A DNA stretch of 64,000 nucleotides, from the NCBI GenBank assembly GCA_002483605.1, contig DLIG01000015.1, positions 66,707-130,706 on the forward strand, given 5' to 3'. The notes under the pieces are model-generated. The model saw only the letters and a program-made list of their open reading frames with translations. It did no database searches and was not told where the DNA came from. Positions 35,990 to 46,418 of this stretch are shown here, in pieces (position 1 is the first letter of the stretch; each line of letters starts with the position of its first letter). This DNA is from Sulfurovum sp. UBA7648. Its GTDB lineage: Bacteria; Campylobacterota; Campylobacteria; Campylobacterales; Sulfurovaceae. The position numbers were made by a program, and so were the translations under genes.

Positions 35990-37066
35990 TTACTTTTTGT
36001 AAATTTTTTCTATATGCTCCATGCGACTGCCCATATTGAGCAATATCATATCTGCAAGCACCAATGCCATCATAGCTTCACACACTATACTTCCTCTGAT
36101 GGCAACACATGGGTCATGTCTGCCTTTGAGCGAACATAGAGTCTCGCTTCCATCTTTAGTGATAGTGTGCTGTTCTTGAAATATTGACGGTGTTGGCTTG
36201 AAGTGTGTAGTTACCGATATATCATCACCATTACTAATTCCGCCCAAAATACCTCCGGCTTTGTTGCTCTCAAAGCCACTTGAACCTATAGGATCATTGT
36301 TTTGTGAACCTTTAAGGGTTGCACTTTTTGCTCCCTCGCCGATTTCTACGGCTTTGGCTGCATTGATGCCCATCATTGCTTCAGCTAATGCACCGTCTAA
36401 TTTATGGTACATCGGTTCTCCTAAGCCTACTGGAACACCCGTAGCAATAGTAAGTACGCTGCCCCCTATAGAGTCATGTTCGTCTCTGGCTAATGTTACA
36501 GCTTCTATTTGCTTTTCTTCATAATTTTTATCAAGCGCATGTATGGGACTTGATTTGGCATATTCAAAATCATCTATGATGCCTTTTATATTGCCGATAG
36601 CTTTTATGCCGCTTTGGATACTTATACCGATCGTACTAAGCATTAATTTTGCTATTGCGCCGGCTGCTACTCTAGCAGCAGTCTCTCTGGCACTGCTTCG
36701 TCCGCCGCCTCTGTAATCTCTGATGCCGTATTTGTTCCAATAAGTAAAATCGGCATGCCCTGGGCGAAAAAGATCTTTTACAGAGTCATAATCTTTGCTT
36801 TTTTGATCTTCATTGTATATGATCATCGCAATTGGAGTGCCTGTGCTTTTACCTTCAAAAACTCCTGATAATATGGATACTTTATCGCTTTCTTTGCGTT
36901 TGGTCTCCAGGTTGCTCTTGCCCGGTTTTCTACGGTCCAATTCACTCTGGATAAACAGTTCATCAATTGCTAATCCGGCCGGAACACCATCAACTATACA
37001 GCCCAAAGCCACACCATGAGACTCTCCAAAAGTGGTCATTGTGAATTTTTTGCCAAAAGTATTCAT
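35990..37066 (-). CDS. aroC: chorismate synthase
   Basis: Last step of the shikimate pathway, converting EPSP to chorismate with reduced FMN. Conserved segments include FTMTTFGESHGVALGCIVDG at the start, RPGHADFTYWNKYGIRDYRGGGRSSARETAARVAAG and GGILGGISNGDDI. ATG 37066 gives the family's normal N-terminus and 358 residues. The longer frame from 37099 overlaps rnc. The gene follows rnc with one base between. Confidence 0.96.
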   Translation of the reverse strand: MNTFGKKFTMTTFGESHGVALGCIVDGVPAGLAIDELFIQSELDRRKPGKSNLETKRKESDKVSILSGVFEGKSTGTPIAMIIYNEDQKSKDYDSVKDLFRPGHADFTYWNKYGIRDYRGGGRSSARETAARVAAGAIAKLMLSTIGISIQSGIKAIGNIKGIIDDFEYAKSSPIHALDKNYEEKQIEAVTLARDEHDSIGGSVLTIATGVPVGLGEPMYHKLDGALAEAMMGINAAKAVEIGEGAKSATLKGSQNNDPIGSSGFESNKAGGILGGISNGDDISVTTHFKPTPSIFQEQHTITKDGSETLCSLKGRHDPCVAIRGSIVCEAMMALVLADMILLNMGSRMEHIEKIYKK

Positions 37067-37067
37067 A

Positions 37068-37745
37068 TCATTTGCCTTGTAGTAATATATCCAAAGCACT
37101 CTTGGCAGCTTTTTGCTGAGCCTCTTTTTTGCTTTTTCCTTGTGCTGTTGCTATCTCTTTGCCATTTAAAGTAAGAGATATCTCAAACTCTTTTTTATGA
37201 TCAGGCCCAAATGCACGTACAAGCTCATAATCAGGAGTTACGCCATATTTGGCTTGAGTCAATTCTTGAAGAGCTGTTTTGTAATCTTTTGAGAGAGTTT
37301 GCAGATCAATGGTTGGATAACATTTTTCCAATAACTCTATAACTATTTTTCTAGCTGTTTCAAGCCCGCCTTCTATATAGATAGCACCGATTATGGCTTC
37401 AAATGCATTGGACAACAAAGAAGGCTTAGTTCTTCCTTCATTGTTTTCTTCAGCAAGAGACAGATAGATATATTTTCCTAAATTTAATATTTTTGCCAAA
37501 AGCGCAAATCCGCTTTCATTGACAAGTGATGCTCTTATTTTTGACAGTGTTCCTTCGTCTGAATCTTTGAATTTGTTATATAGATATTCGCCTACGATGA
37601 GGTCAAGTACCGCGTCTCCCAAAAACTCAAGCCGCTCATTATTATAAGGCTTTTTAAAACTTCTATGAGTTAAAGCCTCAATAATCAATTGCTTGTCATT
37701 AAAAACATACCCCAGTTGGCGTTCTAATTGACTATAGTTATCCAT
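37068..37745 (-). CDS. rnc: ribonuclease III
   Basis: Double-stranded RNA endonuclease. The catalytic signature [20 protein letters not shown] is at about residues 37-56, and the C-terminal dsRNA-binding domain spans about 150-222 ([41 protein letters not shown]). 225 residues. AAGGAGT precedes the ATG, and TATAAT on the minus strand at 37769-37774 is a likely -10 for an rnc-aroC transcript. Confidence 0.96.
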   Translation of the reverse strand: MDNYSQLERQLGYVFNDKQLIIEALTHRSFKKPYNNERLEFLGDAVLDLIVGEYLYNKFKDSDEGTLSKIRASLVNESGFALLAKILNLGKYIYLSLAEENNEGRTKPSLLSNAFEAIIGAIYIEGGLETARKIVIELLEKCYPTIDLQTLSKDYKTALQELTQAKYGVTPDYELVRAFGPDHKKEFEISLTLNGKEIATAQGKSKKEAQQKAAKSALDILLQGK

Positions 37746-37779
37746 TATTACTCCTTAATTTGGCTTTTATTATAGCATA

Positions 37780-38355
37780 TTATGGGTTATAGTGTCCCTT
37801 TCTGGCATTGTAGTATTTTGATATACTGGTGCCAAAATCATCTTTATAGTCTTTATGTTCTGTCGCGTATTTTTCTGCACTGCCTACCCCGCCAAAATGC
37901 GATGCTATTAGCATAGATTTGGCAAATGACGGATCATCTAGATTAAAACCTTTTTGCAAAAGCCTTTTGGTATTTATTCTAAGCATGGTATCCATTGCCT
38001 TGTCTTGAAGTTCAACACTGTTTAAAAAGGCTTGTTTGCCGCCTTCAATATTCCAATTATTTGGATCATCTAGGAATTTAGTTAAATTATATCCATCTCT
38101 CCACATGACTTTTGCTGCTCTGGTTTTGGTCTTTTTAGTATAGGTTAAAGCCCTGTAGTTTTCTAATTTCAAAAATCCTATGTCAACCAAGCTCATGGCA
38201 CCAAATTGATATTTGCCCAAAAAACCGTTACGATTAACTACGGTATGTTTGTTGGATGATTCCATAATAGAAATTATACTTTTGACTTCACTGTAAACAC
38301 TTTCATTTGCGCTAGCCAATGCTGCACTAAAGATCAATATGTATAAAAATCTCAT
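37780..38355 (-). CDS. secreted lysozyme/transglycosylase-like protein
   Basis: Signal peptide of about 16 residues (LYILIFSAALASA). The mature part begins with a helix holding a conserved-looking glutamate (SIISIMESSNKHTVV) followed by GFLGKYQFGAMSLVDIGFL, the pattern of lysozyme-like and soluble transglycosylase-like folds, where a glutamate is followed by a GxYQF segment. Length 191 residues. It precedes no wall-synthesis gene but follows rlpA in the same direction, nine bases apart. Peptidoglycan cleavage is inferred from the motif only. Confidence 0.6.
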   Translation of the reverse strand: MRFLYILIFSAALASANESVYSEVKSIISIMESSNKHTVVNRNGFLGKYQFGAMSLVDIGFLKLENYRALTYTKKTKTRAAKVMWRDGYNLTKFLDDPNNWNIEGGKQAFLNSVELQDKAMDTMLRINTKRLLQKGFNLDDPSFAKSMLIASHFGGVGSAEKYATEHKDYKDDFGTSISKYYNARKGHYNP

Positions 38356-38363
38356 GTCAATGC

Positions 38364-38774
38364 CTATTGTACTAATTCTATTTTGGCATAAAATACACCC
38401 TTGCCGACTACGCCGATCTCTTTTGCAGCCGCATGAGAAATATCAAGGACCCTGTGTTTTACAAATGGACCCCTGTCGGTTACTTTGACAATTACACTTT
38501 TGTCTGTTTTGAGCTCTGTGACCCTAAGAAGGGTACCGAAAGGAAGAGTTTTATGCGCAGCGGTTTTTTGTGTACTGTCAAATCTCTCTCCGCTGGCAGT
38601 ACGGCTGCCGTTAAATTTTGAACCGTACCAGCTGCATTTACCCGTAGCAATTTGTTTGTATTGTTTTGATCCGTTATTGTCAATATTTGTTGCATTGACA
38701 TCACTTGGCATAGCTAATGCGTTTGTTATTGTTAAGCATATTGACAATATTGTCAAATTGAATTTTGTTTTCAT
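38364..38774 (-). CDS. rlpA: RlpA-like septal ring lytic transglycosylase/double-psi beta-barrel protein
   Basis: Exported protein with a signal peptide (to about residue 21) and a double-psi beta-barrel typical of RlpA: GKCSWYGSKFNGSRTASGERFD, AAHKTLPFGTLLRVT and KVTDRGPFVKHRVLDISHAAAKEIG. No lipobox Cys and no SPOR domain, so it is a short version (136 residues). ATG 38774 has AAGGA six bases upstream; ATG 38780 would abut that site. It overlaps neither neighbour functionally and follows rnhA directly. Confidence 0.85.
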   Translation of the reverse strand: MKTKFNLTILSICLTITNALAMPSDVNATNIDNNGSKQYKQIATGKCSWYGSKFNGSRTASGERFDSTQKTAAHKTLPFGTLLRVTELKTDKSVIVKVTDRGPFVKHRVLDISHAAAKEIGVVGKGVFYAKIELVQ

Positions 38775-38776
38775 GA

Positions 38777-39214
38777 TCATTCCTTAAATTTCATAGCTTC
38801 TGCTTTTGCCATTTGGTCACAAAGTTCATTTTCAATATGTCCGTTATGCCCTCGTACCCATTGAGCGTTAATTGTATGCGGAGCAGAAGCATCTATGTAC
38901 ATTTTCCACAAATCGACATTTTTTACTTTGGCAAAATTTTTGGATATCCAGCCTTTTAGCCATTTGTTGATGGCATTGACAACATAACTGCTATCAGAAA
39001 TTATAATTACGTTACAAGGTTCTTTAAGAAGTTTGAGCCCTTCGATAACCCCCATAAGTTCCATTCGATTGTTTGTAGTATGTGCTTCACCGCCACTGAA
39101 ATGTTTACGGTGTCCTTGAAACTCGAGTATCCCGCCGTAACCTCCAGGTCCTGGATTGCCTAGGCTTGAACCGTCAGAATAGAGGGTTATCGTTTTGCGT
39201 TGTTGATTTTGCAA
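38777..39214 (-). CDS. rnhA: ribonuclease HI
   Basis: Cleaves RNA in RNA-DNA hybrids. Catalytic residues lie in TLYSDGSSLGNPGPGGYGG, TNNRMELMGVIEGL, VIISDSSYVV and the C-terminal GHNGHIENELCD. 145 residues. The start is TTG 39214 with a perfect GGAGG six bases upstream. The gene begins inside the end of the LapB-like gene in another frame. Confidence 0.95.
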   Translation of the reverse strand: MQNQQRKTITLYSDGSSLGNPGPGGYGGILEFQGHRKHFSGGEAHTTNNRMELMGVIEGLKLLKEPCNVIIISDSSYVVNAINKWLKGWISKNFAKVKNVDLWKMYIDASAPHTINAQWVRGHNGHIENELCDQMAKAEAMKFKE

Positions 39215-40217
39215 TTTGTTCCTCCACTTTTATTGAGTTGATAGCCTTACAATTTGGACATCTTTTGAAGCTGACAGGAAATGTATGCCTGCAATTATTG
39301 CAAATATATGAAAAATATAATTCGCCTTTATCATACCCATATTGTTTGGCAATAGCAAGCATATCAAGACTAAATATGCCGCAAGTTTGCGATAAAGTAT
39401 CCTCAATGCCTTTGATATAATATAATACTTTTAGAGATTCATAGGTATTTATAATATTCATATCCAGCTTTTCGTTATCCAAGAACCACAATATATCCAA
39501 AATATCTTCTATTCGATCTTCGTCAAAAATATTCCAGGCCCTTGTATGGTCATTGCGGAAGATCTGTTCCATTATGGGACGATAAAGCGATGGGTAAAGT
39601 TTGTATAATTCGACTAATTTATCGCTCTTATCTTGTTTGGATATTTTTTTATCGGCTGTAAGCGTCTCTAATTCCAAAAAAGCTTCTAGGCTAGTTGTAT
39701 CTTCACCTATAGTTTTAAGAGGTAATAAAGTCTCTTTCGCTTTATCAAAATCATGCATTAGTTCATATATTATTTCTAATGAATGCAGAACATTAGGATT
39801 TCTCGGTGTTTTTGATAATATATCCAGATAAATAGTTTTTGCTCTTTCTAAAAATCCGGCATGAAAGTAGGTGTTGCCCAAATGTTCCATAAGTTCAAGC
39901 TGTGGTAACTCTTCGTTTATGTTTTTGATAAGATAGAGATATGTCTCTATAGCTTTTTGATACTCCCCATTGTGTTCGAACGCTTTAGCCAATGTTGATA
40001 ACGGAGTAAGCATATGCTCTTCGTATATTAAATCTTTCGTATTTATATAGCATTCACTGCTTTCAAATTTTTCTAAAAAATTCAATAATGAATTATGTTC
40101 TTTTTGTTTTGAATATACTTCCCAAATATAAACCGTTACAGCAATGATAAAACCTAAACCTACTATCAACAGGATACTAAATAGCGGATCATTGTATTTT
40201 GGTAAAATATGTTCCAT
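39174..40217 (-). CDS. LapB (YciM)-like TPR protein with C-terminal zinc ribbon
   Basis: One N-terminal membrane helix (about residues 12-32), a cytoplasmic series of TPR-type repeats (PLSTLAKAFEHNGEYQKAIETYLYLI, LELMEHLGNTYFHAGFLERAKTIYLDIL) and a C-terminal rubredoxin-like domain with Cys306, 309, 320 and 323 (ICNNC, RCPNCKAINSIK). This is the architecture of LapB/YciM, which in E. coli tunes lipopolysaccharide synthesis through LpxC and FtsH. Start at ATG 40217 matches that topology; a longer frame to 40307 would run into dnaG. 347 residues against about 389 for E. coli. Function in this phylum is an inference. Confidence 0.72.
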   Translation of the reverse strand: MEHILPKYNDPLFSILLIVGLGFIIAVTVYIWEVYSKQKEHNSLLNFLEKFESSECYINTKDLIYEEHMLTPLSTLAKAFEHNGEYQKAIETYLYLIKNINEELPQLELMEHLGNTYFHAGFLERAKTIYLDILSKTPRNPNVLHSLEIIYELMHDFDKAKETLLPLKTIGEDTTSLEAFLELETLTADKKISKQDKSDKLVELYKLYPSLYRPIMEQIFRNDHTRAWNIFDEDRIEDILDILWFLDNEKLDMNIINTYESLKVLYYIKGIEDTLSQTCGIFSLDMLAIAKQYGYDKGELYFSYICNNCRHTFPVSFKRCPNCKAINSIKVEEQIAKSTTQNDNPLF

Positions 40218-40267
40218 TTTGGCTATACCTTTTTTGGTTGTATCTGCTAAGATTATACCAAATTTGC

Positions 40268-40273
40268 TATAAT
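40268..40273 (+). promoter_or_regulatory. -10 element for dnaG, probably leaderless
   Basis: TATAAT ends six bases before ATG 40280, the same geometry as at the mla operon. No Shine-Dalgarno sequence is in between. The divergent LapB-like gene starts at 40217. Confidence 0.5.
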
Positions 40274-40279
40274 GACGAG

Positions 40280-41941
40280 ATGATAGATACAGCTTCGATT
40301 GAAACACTCAAAAATACCATTGATATTGTTGATGTGATAGGCAACTATATAGAGCTAAAAAAAGCAGGGGCAAATTACAAGGCTTGCTGCCCGTTTCATG
40401 GTGAAAAGACAGCATCTTTTGTAGTCAGCCCCGGTAAGCAGATATACCATTGCTTTGGTTGCGGGGTAGGCGGAGACAGCATCAAATTTGTGATGGAGTT
40501 AGAAAAACTTACATATCCTGAGGCGGTAGAAAAGTTAGCCTCTATGTTCAACGTCTCTCTTAGATACAGTGAAGGCAAGGGCGACTACAGTGAAGCAAAA
40601 AGAGTCCTTGAAGCTATGCAGACATGGTATGCTAAAAATTTAAGCCACGCAAACAGTGCTTTATCGTATCTTCATGATCGAGGGATAAATCAAAATTCCA
40701 TAGAGACATTCGGTATCGGTTTTGTGCCATCCGGAAATGAAGTAATGAATTTTTTGCATTCTACTCTCATTCCTCTTGGTACCGCCGAAGAAGCCGGCAT
40801 CATAGCTGCCGGCGAAGATGGAAAGTATGCCAGGCTGGTTGAGAGGATCACATTTCCTATATACTCTCCAAGCGGCGGATTGGTAGGATTCGGCGGACGA
40901 ACTATCTCAAACCATCCGGCCAAATATATCAATTCTCCACAAACGAAATTGTTTAATAAATCCCGTTTATTGTATGGTTATCATCAGGCAAAAGAGCATA
41001 TTTATGCGTCAAGAAAAATCATCATTTGCGAAGGCTACCTGGATGTAATAATGCTTCATCAAGGAGGGTTCAAAGAAGCAGTAGCTACACTCGGTACGGC
41101 ACTTACGAGTGAGCATTTACCGCTATTACGGAAGGGTGATCCGAAGATCATATTGGCATATGACGGGGATAAGGCTGGAATCGCTGCTGCACTAAAAGCC
41201 GCCCAAATGCTCTCCCTTGCCGGATTTGACGGAGGTGTAGTACTTTTTCCAAATGGGCAGGATCCTGCTGATTTGATAGCAAAAGGTGAAGCAGAATTAG
41301 TAGCAAAATTGTTTAGAGAATATAAGCCGTTAATTGAGTTTGTCATAGAGAAACTCAGCAGCGGATACGACCTATCCAATCCAAAAGAAAAAGAGAGCGC
41401 ATTTGGAGCGATTCGTTCATATTTAGCAGGCCTTAGCGACATTTTGCAAGAATCTTATATATCATTTGCAGCATCGACTCTTGGTGTTTCTACTGCACTG
41501 TTTGGCAAAGGTAAAAATACCCAAAAATTTACACCGACTGTCTCCAAGCAAACCAAATATGATATAGAGCAGCTCAGCTTGCTAAAAACTCTATTGGAGT
41601 ATCCTAGGATGATAGATGATGTTTTGGATATTGTTCATCCGGCAATGTTTGGAGTATATGAAGAATATTTTCAAGCTATTATCACAGGAGATAGCGAGCA
41701 TCAACTTGTACGTCAGCTCGCACTCAATGAACATGCCAAAGTGATGAGTGAGGCTGATTTGCAAAAAGCTTTGCGAAATTTTCTAATCAAATATTATGAA
41801 GACAAACTAAAAAATATAACAGCAGATACTACAATATCATTTGGGAGAAAAGCACTTCTAATTAGAGCAATAAAAACAGAGATCATACCAAAGTTAGAAA
41901 GAGGAGAGATGGTAGACCATGAGAGCATTGGCATTATTTAG
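40280..41941 (+). CDS. dnaG: DNA primase
   Basis: Makes RNA primers for replication. The N-terminal zinc ribbon has Cys37, His40, Cys58 and Cys61 (CCPFHGEKTASF, HCFGCG). The catalytic RNA-polymerase/TOPRIM region includes IIICEGYLDVIMLHQGG, LGTALTSEHLPLLRK and LAYDGDKAGIAAA. The C-terminal helicase-interaction part runs to 553 residues. The frame is open further upstream, but ATG 40280 gives the normal N-terminus. The 3' end overlaps the next gene by 23 bases. Confidence 0.96.
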   Translation: MIDTASIETLKNTIDIVDVIGNYIELKKAGANYKACCPFHGEKTASFVVSPGKQIYHCFGCGVGGDSIKFVMELEKLTYPEAVEKLASMFNVSLRYSEGKGDYSEAKRVLEAMQTWYAKNLSHANSALSYLHDRGINQNSIETFGIGFVPSGNEVMNFLHSTLIPLGTAEEAGIIAAGEDGKYARLVERITFPIYSPSGGLVGFGGRTISNHPAKYINSPQTKLFNKSRLLYGYHQAKEHIYASRKIIICEGYLDVIMLHQGGFKEAVATLGTALTSEHLPLLRKGDPKIILAYDGDKAGIAAALKAAQMLSLAGFDGGVVLFPNGQDPADLIAKGEAELVAKLFREYKPLIEFVIEKLSSGYDLSNPKEKESAFGAIRSYLAGLSDILQESYISFAASTLGVSTALFGKGKNTQKFTPTVSKQTKYDIEQLSLLKTLLEYPRMIDDVLDIVHPAMFGVYEEYFQAIITGDSEHQLVRQLALNEHAKVMSEADLQKALRNFLIKYYEDKLKNITADTTISFGRKALLIRAIKTEIIPKLERGEMVDHESIGII

Positions 41942-42902
41942 TGGAGGTTTAGATAGCATGTTAGCGGCAAAGACGGTCGCTGATATGGGCATAGAGGTTA
42001 TTGCCTTGCACATCAAGATAGGTTTTGGCGGCAAAAAGGATGTAGATGATATCCTAAGGCAAAGAGCAATGATGGCTGGGGCTTCATTTCGTGCAATAGA
42101 TGTAAGAGAAGAGTATATTCAAAAGATTTTGTTTAATCCCATACATGGATATGGTAAAAATTTCAATCCTTGTATAGATTGTCATGGGTATATGTTTCGT
42201 ATCGCAAAGGAGCTTATGGATGAGCTTGGTGCATCTTTTATTGTTACCGGTGAAGTGCTTGGACAGCGTCCTATGAGTCAGCGAAGCGATGCTATGAAAC
42301 TTGTAAGCCGTTTGGCAAACGATACGGATGAAAAGCTTATACTTAGGCCGCTCTCTGCCAAGCTTATGGATCCCACTACACCTGAAATAAAAGGATGGGT
42401 AGATAGAGAAAAGCTGCTTGATATATCAGGCAGAAGCAGGGACAGACAGATAGCCCTAGCTGCTGAGCATGGGTGGGAAGAGTATGAAAGTCCCGGCGGT
42501 GGATGCTTGCTAACTGATATCCATTACAGCGAGCGCATCAGGGAGCATATTTCTCATGATAGTTTTGATGTAGAAGATATTGAGATACTTAAATTCGGAC
42601 GGCATTTCAGGCTTCCTGAGGGAGCAAAACTGATAGTCGGAAGAGATGAAGCGGATAATGAAGCCCTCAAAGGGATCAATAGCAGCAAATATATGCCATT
42701 TACACTGCCGGTTATTGGCCCGTTCTCTCTCATTAGTGTATCTGCCTCTTTTTCTGATAAGGAATTAGCGGCACGGATAGCCATCACTTATGCCAAAAGC
42801 AACAAAGATGAATTATACGATGTAACTATCGGTGATGAGGTTTACTCTGTTGCACCATTTGCTTCCAAAGAAGATACACATCGTTATTTTTTCAATGCCT
42901 AA
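41919..42902 (+). CDS. PP-loop ATPase, MnmA/ThiI-like tRNA thiolation family
   Basis: ATP pyrophosphatase with the PP-loop SGGLDS at residues 8-13 and a CxxC pair in NPCIDCHGYMF (Cys85, Cys88), plus Cys196 in SPGGGCLL. This cysteine set resembles sulfur-carrying tRNA thiolases, where a Cys pair takes part in persulfide transfer. The protein (327 residues) lacks an N-terminal THUMP domain, so it is not a full ThiI, and differs from MnmA in its C-terminal half. GAGGAGAG about ten bases upstream supports ATG 41919 inside dnaG. I infer a tRNA sulfur modification; the exact base is unknown. Confidence 0.7.
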   Translation: MRALALFSGGLDSMLAAKTVADMGIEVIALHIKIGFGGKKDVDDILRQRAMMAGASFRAIDVREEYIQKILFNPIHGYGKNFNPCIDCHGYMFRIAKELMDELGASFIVTGEVLGQRPMSQRSDAMKLVSRLANDTDEKLILRPLSAKLMDPTTPEIKGWVDREKLLDISGRSRDRQIALAAEHGWEEYESPGGGCLLTDIHYSERIREHISHDSFDVEDIEILKFGRHFRLPEGAKLIVGRDEADNEALKGINSSKYMPFTLPVIGPFSLISVSASFSDKELAARIAITYAKSNKDELYDVTIGDEVYSVAPFASKEDTHRYFFNA

Positions 42903-42948
42903 GCTTATTTTAGGTTTTGATAGTATAAAATTTCAATTCCTAAGCAGA

Positions 42949-43024
42949 GGGGCATTAGCTCAGCTGGGAGAGCGCTTCGCTGGCAGCGAAGAGGTCAGCG
43001 GTTCGATCCCGCTATGCTCCACCA
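42949..43024 (+). tRNA. tRNA-Ala (anticodon GGC)
   Basis: Complete cloverleaf with encoded CCA. Acceptor arms GGGGCAT and ATGCTCC contain the G3-U70 pair that identifies alanine tRNAs. The anticodon stem CTTCG/CGAAG holds the loop CTGGCAG, anticodon GGC, reading GCC and GCU. The T arm has TTCGATC. It lies between the PP-loop gene and macA. The gap 43025-43243 that follows is A+T-rich with no clear terminator or operator. Confidence 0.97.
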
Positions 43025-43243
43025 TTCTACAATCTAACACAATCCAATAAATATCATTTAAACCCCTAAAATATAAGCTTTAAAACCTTTTAATAGTTTA
43101 ACGCGATTTGATACAATTTAATAAATCCACAATTTTAAAGCAACTTAATATATTTTTTTTAGTTATTATTATTTAAGCCGTTTACCTTCGTTAAATATAT
43201 ATTGGGTACACTTGTAAAAAATAAATAATAAATAGGCAATAGC

Positions 43244-44458
43244 ATGAAAAGTTGGTTTTCTAAATTAAATAAATGGGTAAAAAGAGTTATTTGGTTATTG
43301 CTCTTAGCATCTATAGGCTTAGTGATTAAATATTTATTTTTTCCTGCAAAAGAAGAAAATCCAAATGTCACTGCCATTGTGACTAAAATGGATTTAGAAG
43401 ATACCGTACTGGCTACCGGTGTAACAAATGCATATAAACAAGTAAATGTTGGTGCGCAAGTATCGGGACAGATCGAATCTCTAAATGCCCAGATAGGCCA
43501 AAACGTCAAAAAAGGAGACGTTTTGGCTCTTATTGATGCACAGACTCAAAGAAACAATTTACAAAGCGCAGAAGCAGAACTAGTAAGCAATGAAGCTGCC
43601 TTGGTTAGCCATGAAGCCACACTTCAAAAAGCCAAGTTAGAATTTGATCGTCAAGCCATGATGATAAAGAGCGGAGCCACATCTAAAGCAGAATATGATA
43701 ATGCTAAAGCTTCATTAGCCCTAGCAAAGGCAAACATAGCTACAGCTAAAGCTAATATCAAACGCTCCAAGCTGACTATAGAAACTGCAAAAGTTTCATT
43801 GGGATATACCAAGGTCTTAGCTCCAATGGATGGAGTGGTGGTGTCTGTTGCAGTAGAAGAGGGACAAACGGTCAATGCCAATCAAACCACTCCTACCATA
43901 CTTGTTCTTGCCCAATTAGATAAAATGACTATTAAAGCAGAGATTTCCGAAGGCGATGTATTTAGGTTAAAAGAAGGAATGGAAGTTGATTTTACTATTT
44001 TAGGCGATAGTTCACATCATTACAAGACTAAACTTCGTTCAGTAGATCCTGCCCCCACTGCCTTAGTAGACAACAGCAATATAGATGTCAATACTTTAAC
44101 TGATGCTATATATTATTACGGCATGATGGATGTTGACAACAATGACAGAAGGCTCAAAATAGGAATGACAACCCAAATGACAATTTTTGTAAATAAAGTT
44201 AACAATGTATTAGCTATTCCATCTGCAGCCCTTGGAGCCAAAAATAAAAAAGGCGAATATGAAGTAAGAGTATTAAGCAAAGACAACAAAATAGACCAAA
44301 GATGGGTACGTATAGGAGTAAATAACAATATTAATGCAGAAGTAATCTCAGGATTAAAAGAGAATGAACAAGTCATAGTATCTCAAGGCACATCCACAAT
44401 AAGCACTGCAACACAGGCTAGAGCACAAGCTAGAATGAGTAGAATGGGAGCCCATTAA
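43244..44458 (+). CDS. macA: MacA-like periplasmic adaptor (membrane fusion protein)
   Basis: Adaptor linking the MacB ABC transporter to an outer-membrane channel. An N-terminal membrane anchor (about residues 15-32) is followed by a lipoyl half ([30 protein letters not shown]), a long alpha-hairpin with repeated Ala/Lys heptads (residues 95-180), the second lipoyl half ([17 protein letters not shown]) and beta-barrel/proximal domains. 404 residues. First gene of a macAB-tolC operon. The ribosome binding site is weak. Confidence 0.92.
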   Translation: MKSWFSKLNKWVKRVIWLLLLASIGLVIKYLFFPAKEENPNVTAIVTKMDLEDTVLATGVTNAYKQVNVGAQVSGQIESLNAQIGQNVKKGDVLALIDAQTQRNNLQSAEAELVSNEAALVSHEATLQKAKLEFDRQAMMIKSGATSKAEYDNAKASLALAKANIATAKANIKRSKLTIETAKVSLGYTKVLAPMDGVVVSVAVEEGQTVNANQTTPTILVLAQLDKMTIKAEISEGDVFRLKEGMEVDFTILGDSSHHYKTKLRSVDPAPTALVDNSNIDVNTLTDAIYYYGMMDVDNNDRRLKIGMTTQMTIFVNKVNNVLAIPSAALGAKNKKGEYEVRVLSKDNKIDQRWVRIGVNNNINAEVISGLKENEQVIVSQGTSTISTATQARAQARMSRMGAH

Positions 44459-44460
44459 AG

Positions 44461-46410
44461 ATGCCGCCTATTTTGGAAGTCAAAAACCTTTATCGCAAAT
44501 TTCCTTCGGGTGATGATGAAGTAACTATACTAAAGGATATCAATCTTACTATTGAAGCCGGTGAACTGGTTGCCATAATGGGACAGTCTGGTTCAGGAAA
44601 AACAACTTTGATGAATATATTAGGATGCTTAGATCGTCCTAGCAGCGGAAGCTATAAAGTACATGGCAGATCTACAGACGAGATGGATCCAGATGAGCTC
44701 TCAAGGCTTCGCAGAGAACATTTTGGATTTATATTTCAGCGTTACCATTTGCTAAATGATTTGGATGCCTTAGGCAATGTAGAAGTACCTAGTATATATG
44801 CCAATTATACACTTGAAGAGAGAGTCCAAAGAGCCGGCAAGCTTCTTACTAGATTAGGACTTGGCGAGAGGATGCATCACAGGCCAAATCAGCTCTCTGG
44901 CGGACAACAGCAAAGAGTAAGTATAGCCAGAGCACTTATGAACGGTGGAGAAATAATTCTTGCTGATGAGCCTACAGGAGCCTTGGATAGCCGCAGCGGC
45001 CAAGAAGTCATAGAGATACTTCAAGAGCTTCATGCTGACGGCCATACCATAATCATAGTAACACATGATATAAATATAGCCAATACGGCCCATAGGATCA
45101 TAGAGATAAAAGACGGAGAGATCATTTCAGATAAACGTATTATAAAAGAAGAATTGCAAGAAAAAGTTATATCCAAAAACGAAATCGCCAGCAAACATCC
45201 TTGGCAAGGAGCAATAGACAGATTTAGTGAGGCTTTCACGATGGCTTTTAAATCAATGCTTGCTCACCGTATGCGTACATTTTTAACAATGCTTGGTATC
45301 ATTATAGGTATAGCATCAGTGGTATCTGTTATAGCCTTGGGAGAGGGTTCACGCCAAAAGATTCTAAAAGATATAAGCAATATGGGCACAAATACCATAA
45401 ATATCTATCCAGGTAAGGGTTTTGGCGACCGCGATGCCAGAAAGATACATACACTCACAGTAGCAGATGCAGAAGTTTTAAAAAAACAAGATTTTATAGA
45501 TAGTGTTACTCCAAGTGTCAACGATAGTGTTACCGTAAGATATAGAAATATCTCTGTTGATGCCCAGATTAAAGGGGTAGGAGAAGATTTTTTCCAAGTA
45601 AGAGGTATAGAGATAGATAGGGGCATGATGTTTGACAACAAGCTTGTCGGAGAATATGCTCAAGTGGCCGTCATAGACCCGAATGCACAAAAAGAGTTAT
45701 TTGGACAAGATGTCAATCCTGTAGGCCAAACTATTATGCTTGGAAGTGTACCTGTACGTATCATAGGACTTAGTAAAAAATTATCTAGTGCATTTATGGG
45801 AGCTGATAGTATAAATATTTGGGTGCCATATACTACGGTAATGAGCAGGATGATAGGGCAATCGCATCTTAATAGTATAACCGTAAGGGTATCTGATGAT
45901 GTCACAAGTACGGCCGCAGAAGAGGGTATCGGTAAAATTTTAGAACAACGTCACAGAACAAAAGATTTTTATATGGCAAATCTAGATAGCATCCGCCAAA
46001 CCATAGAGAGTACCACAGCAACGATGAGGTTGCTTATCTCTATGATCGCTGCGATTGCGCTTGTGGTTGGAGGTATAGGAGTAATGAATATTATGCTGGT
46101 ATCTGTAACCGAACGTACAAGTGAGATCGGTGTTCGTATGGCAGTCGGAGCTAGGCAGAGTGATATTATGCAGCAATTTTTAATAGAATCGGTCGTGGTT
46201 TGTCTTTTTGGCGGAGTGCTTGGAATTGGGTTGGCACTTTTGATAGGAGAGATATTCGGGCAAATGAGCAGCATGTTTAGTATGATCTTTTCAATAGGTT
46301 CCATTATTTTTGCGTTTATTTGTTCCACTTTGATAGGTGTAATTTTCGGTTTTATACCAGCCAAGAATGCAGCTAAACTAGACCCGGTAGTGGCACTTAG
46401 CAGAGAATAG
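44461..46410 (+). CDS. macB: MacB-like ABC transporter (ATPase plus permease)
   Basis: Type VII ABC transporter driving tripartite export of macrolides, peptides or siderophore-like compounds. Residues 1-225 hold the ATPase: [57 protein letters not shown] and [13 protein letters not shown]. Helix 1 lies near residue 275 ([27 protein letters not shown]), followed by a large periplasmic domain and three C-terminal helices starting with [30 protein letters not shown]. 649 residues, full length. Two bases separate it from macA. Confidence 0.95.
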   Translation: MPPILEVKNLYRKFPSGDDEVTILKDINLTIEAGELVAIMGQSGSGKTTLMNILGCLDRPSSGSYKVHGRSTDEMDPDELSRLRREHFGFIFQRYHLLNDLDALGNVEVPSIYANYTLEERVQRAGKLLTRLGLGERMHHRPNQLSGGQQQRVSIARALMNGGEIILADEPTGALDSRSGQEVIEILQELHADGHTIIIVTHDINIANTAHRIIEIKDGEIISDKRIIKEELQEKVISKNEIASKHPWQGAIDRFSEAFTMAFKSMLAHRMRTFLTMLGIIIGIASVVSVIALGEGSRQKILKDISNMGTNTINIYPGKGFGDRDARKIHTLTVADAEVLKKQDFIDSVTPSVNDSVTVRYRNISVDAQIKGVGEDFFQVRGIEIDRGMMFDNKLVGEYAQVAVIDPNAQKELFGQDVNPVGQTIMLGSVPVRIIGLSKKLSSAFMGADSINIWVPYTTVMSRMIGQSHLNSITVRVSDDVTSTAAEEGIGKILEQRHRTKDFYMANLDSIRQTIESTTATMRLLISMIAAIALVVGGIGVMNIMLVSVTERTSEIGVRMAVGARQSDIMQQFLIESVVVCLFGGVLGIGLALLIGEIFGQMSSMFSMIFSIGSIIFAFICSTLIGVIFGFIPAKNAAKLDPVVALSRE

Positions 46411-46418
46411 GAGCTGAT

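Noticed and set aside
42832..43050. 72-codon frame across tRNA-Ala
   Set aside because: It runs through the tRNA gene and the end of the PP-loop gene; a shadow.
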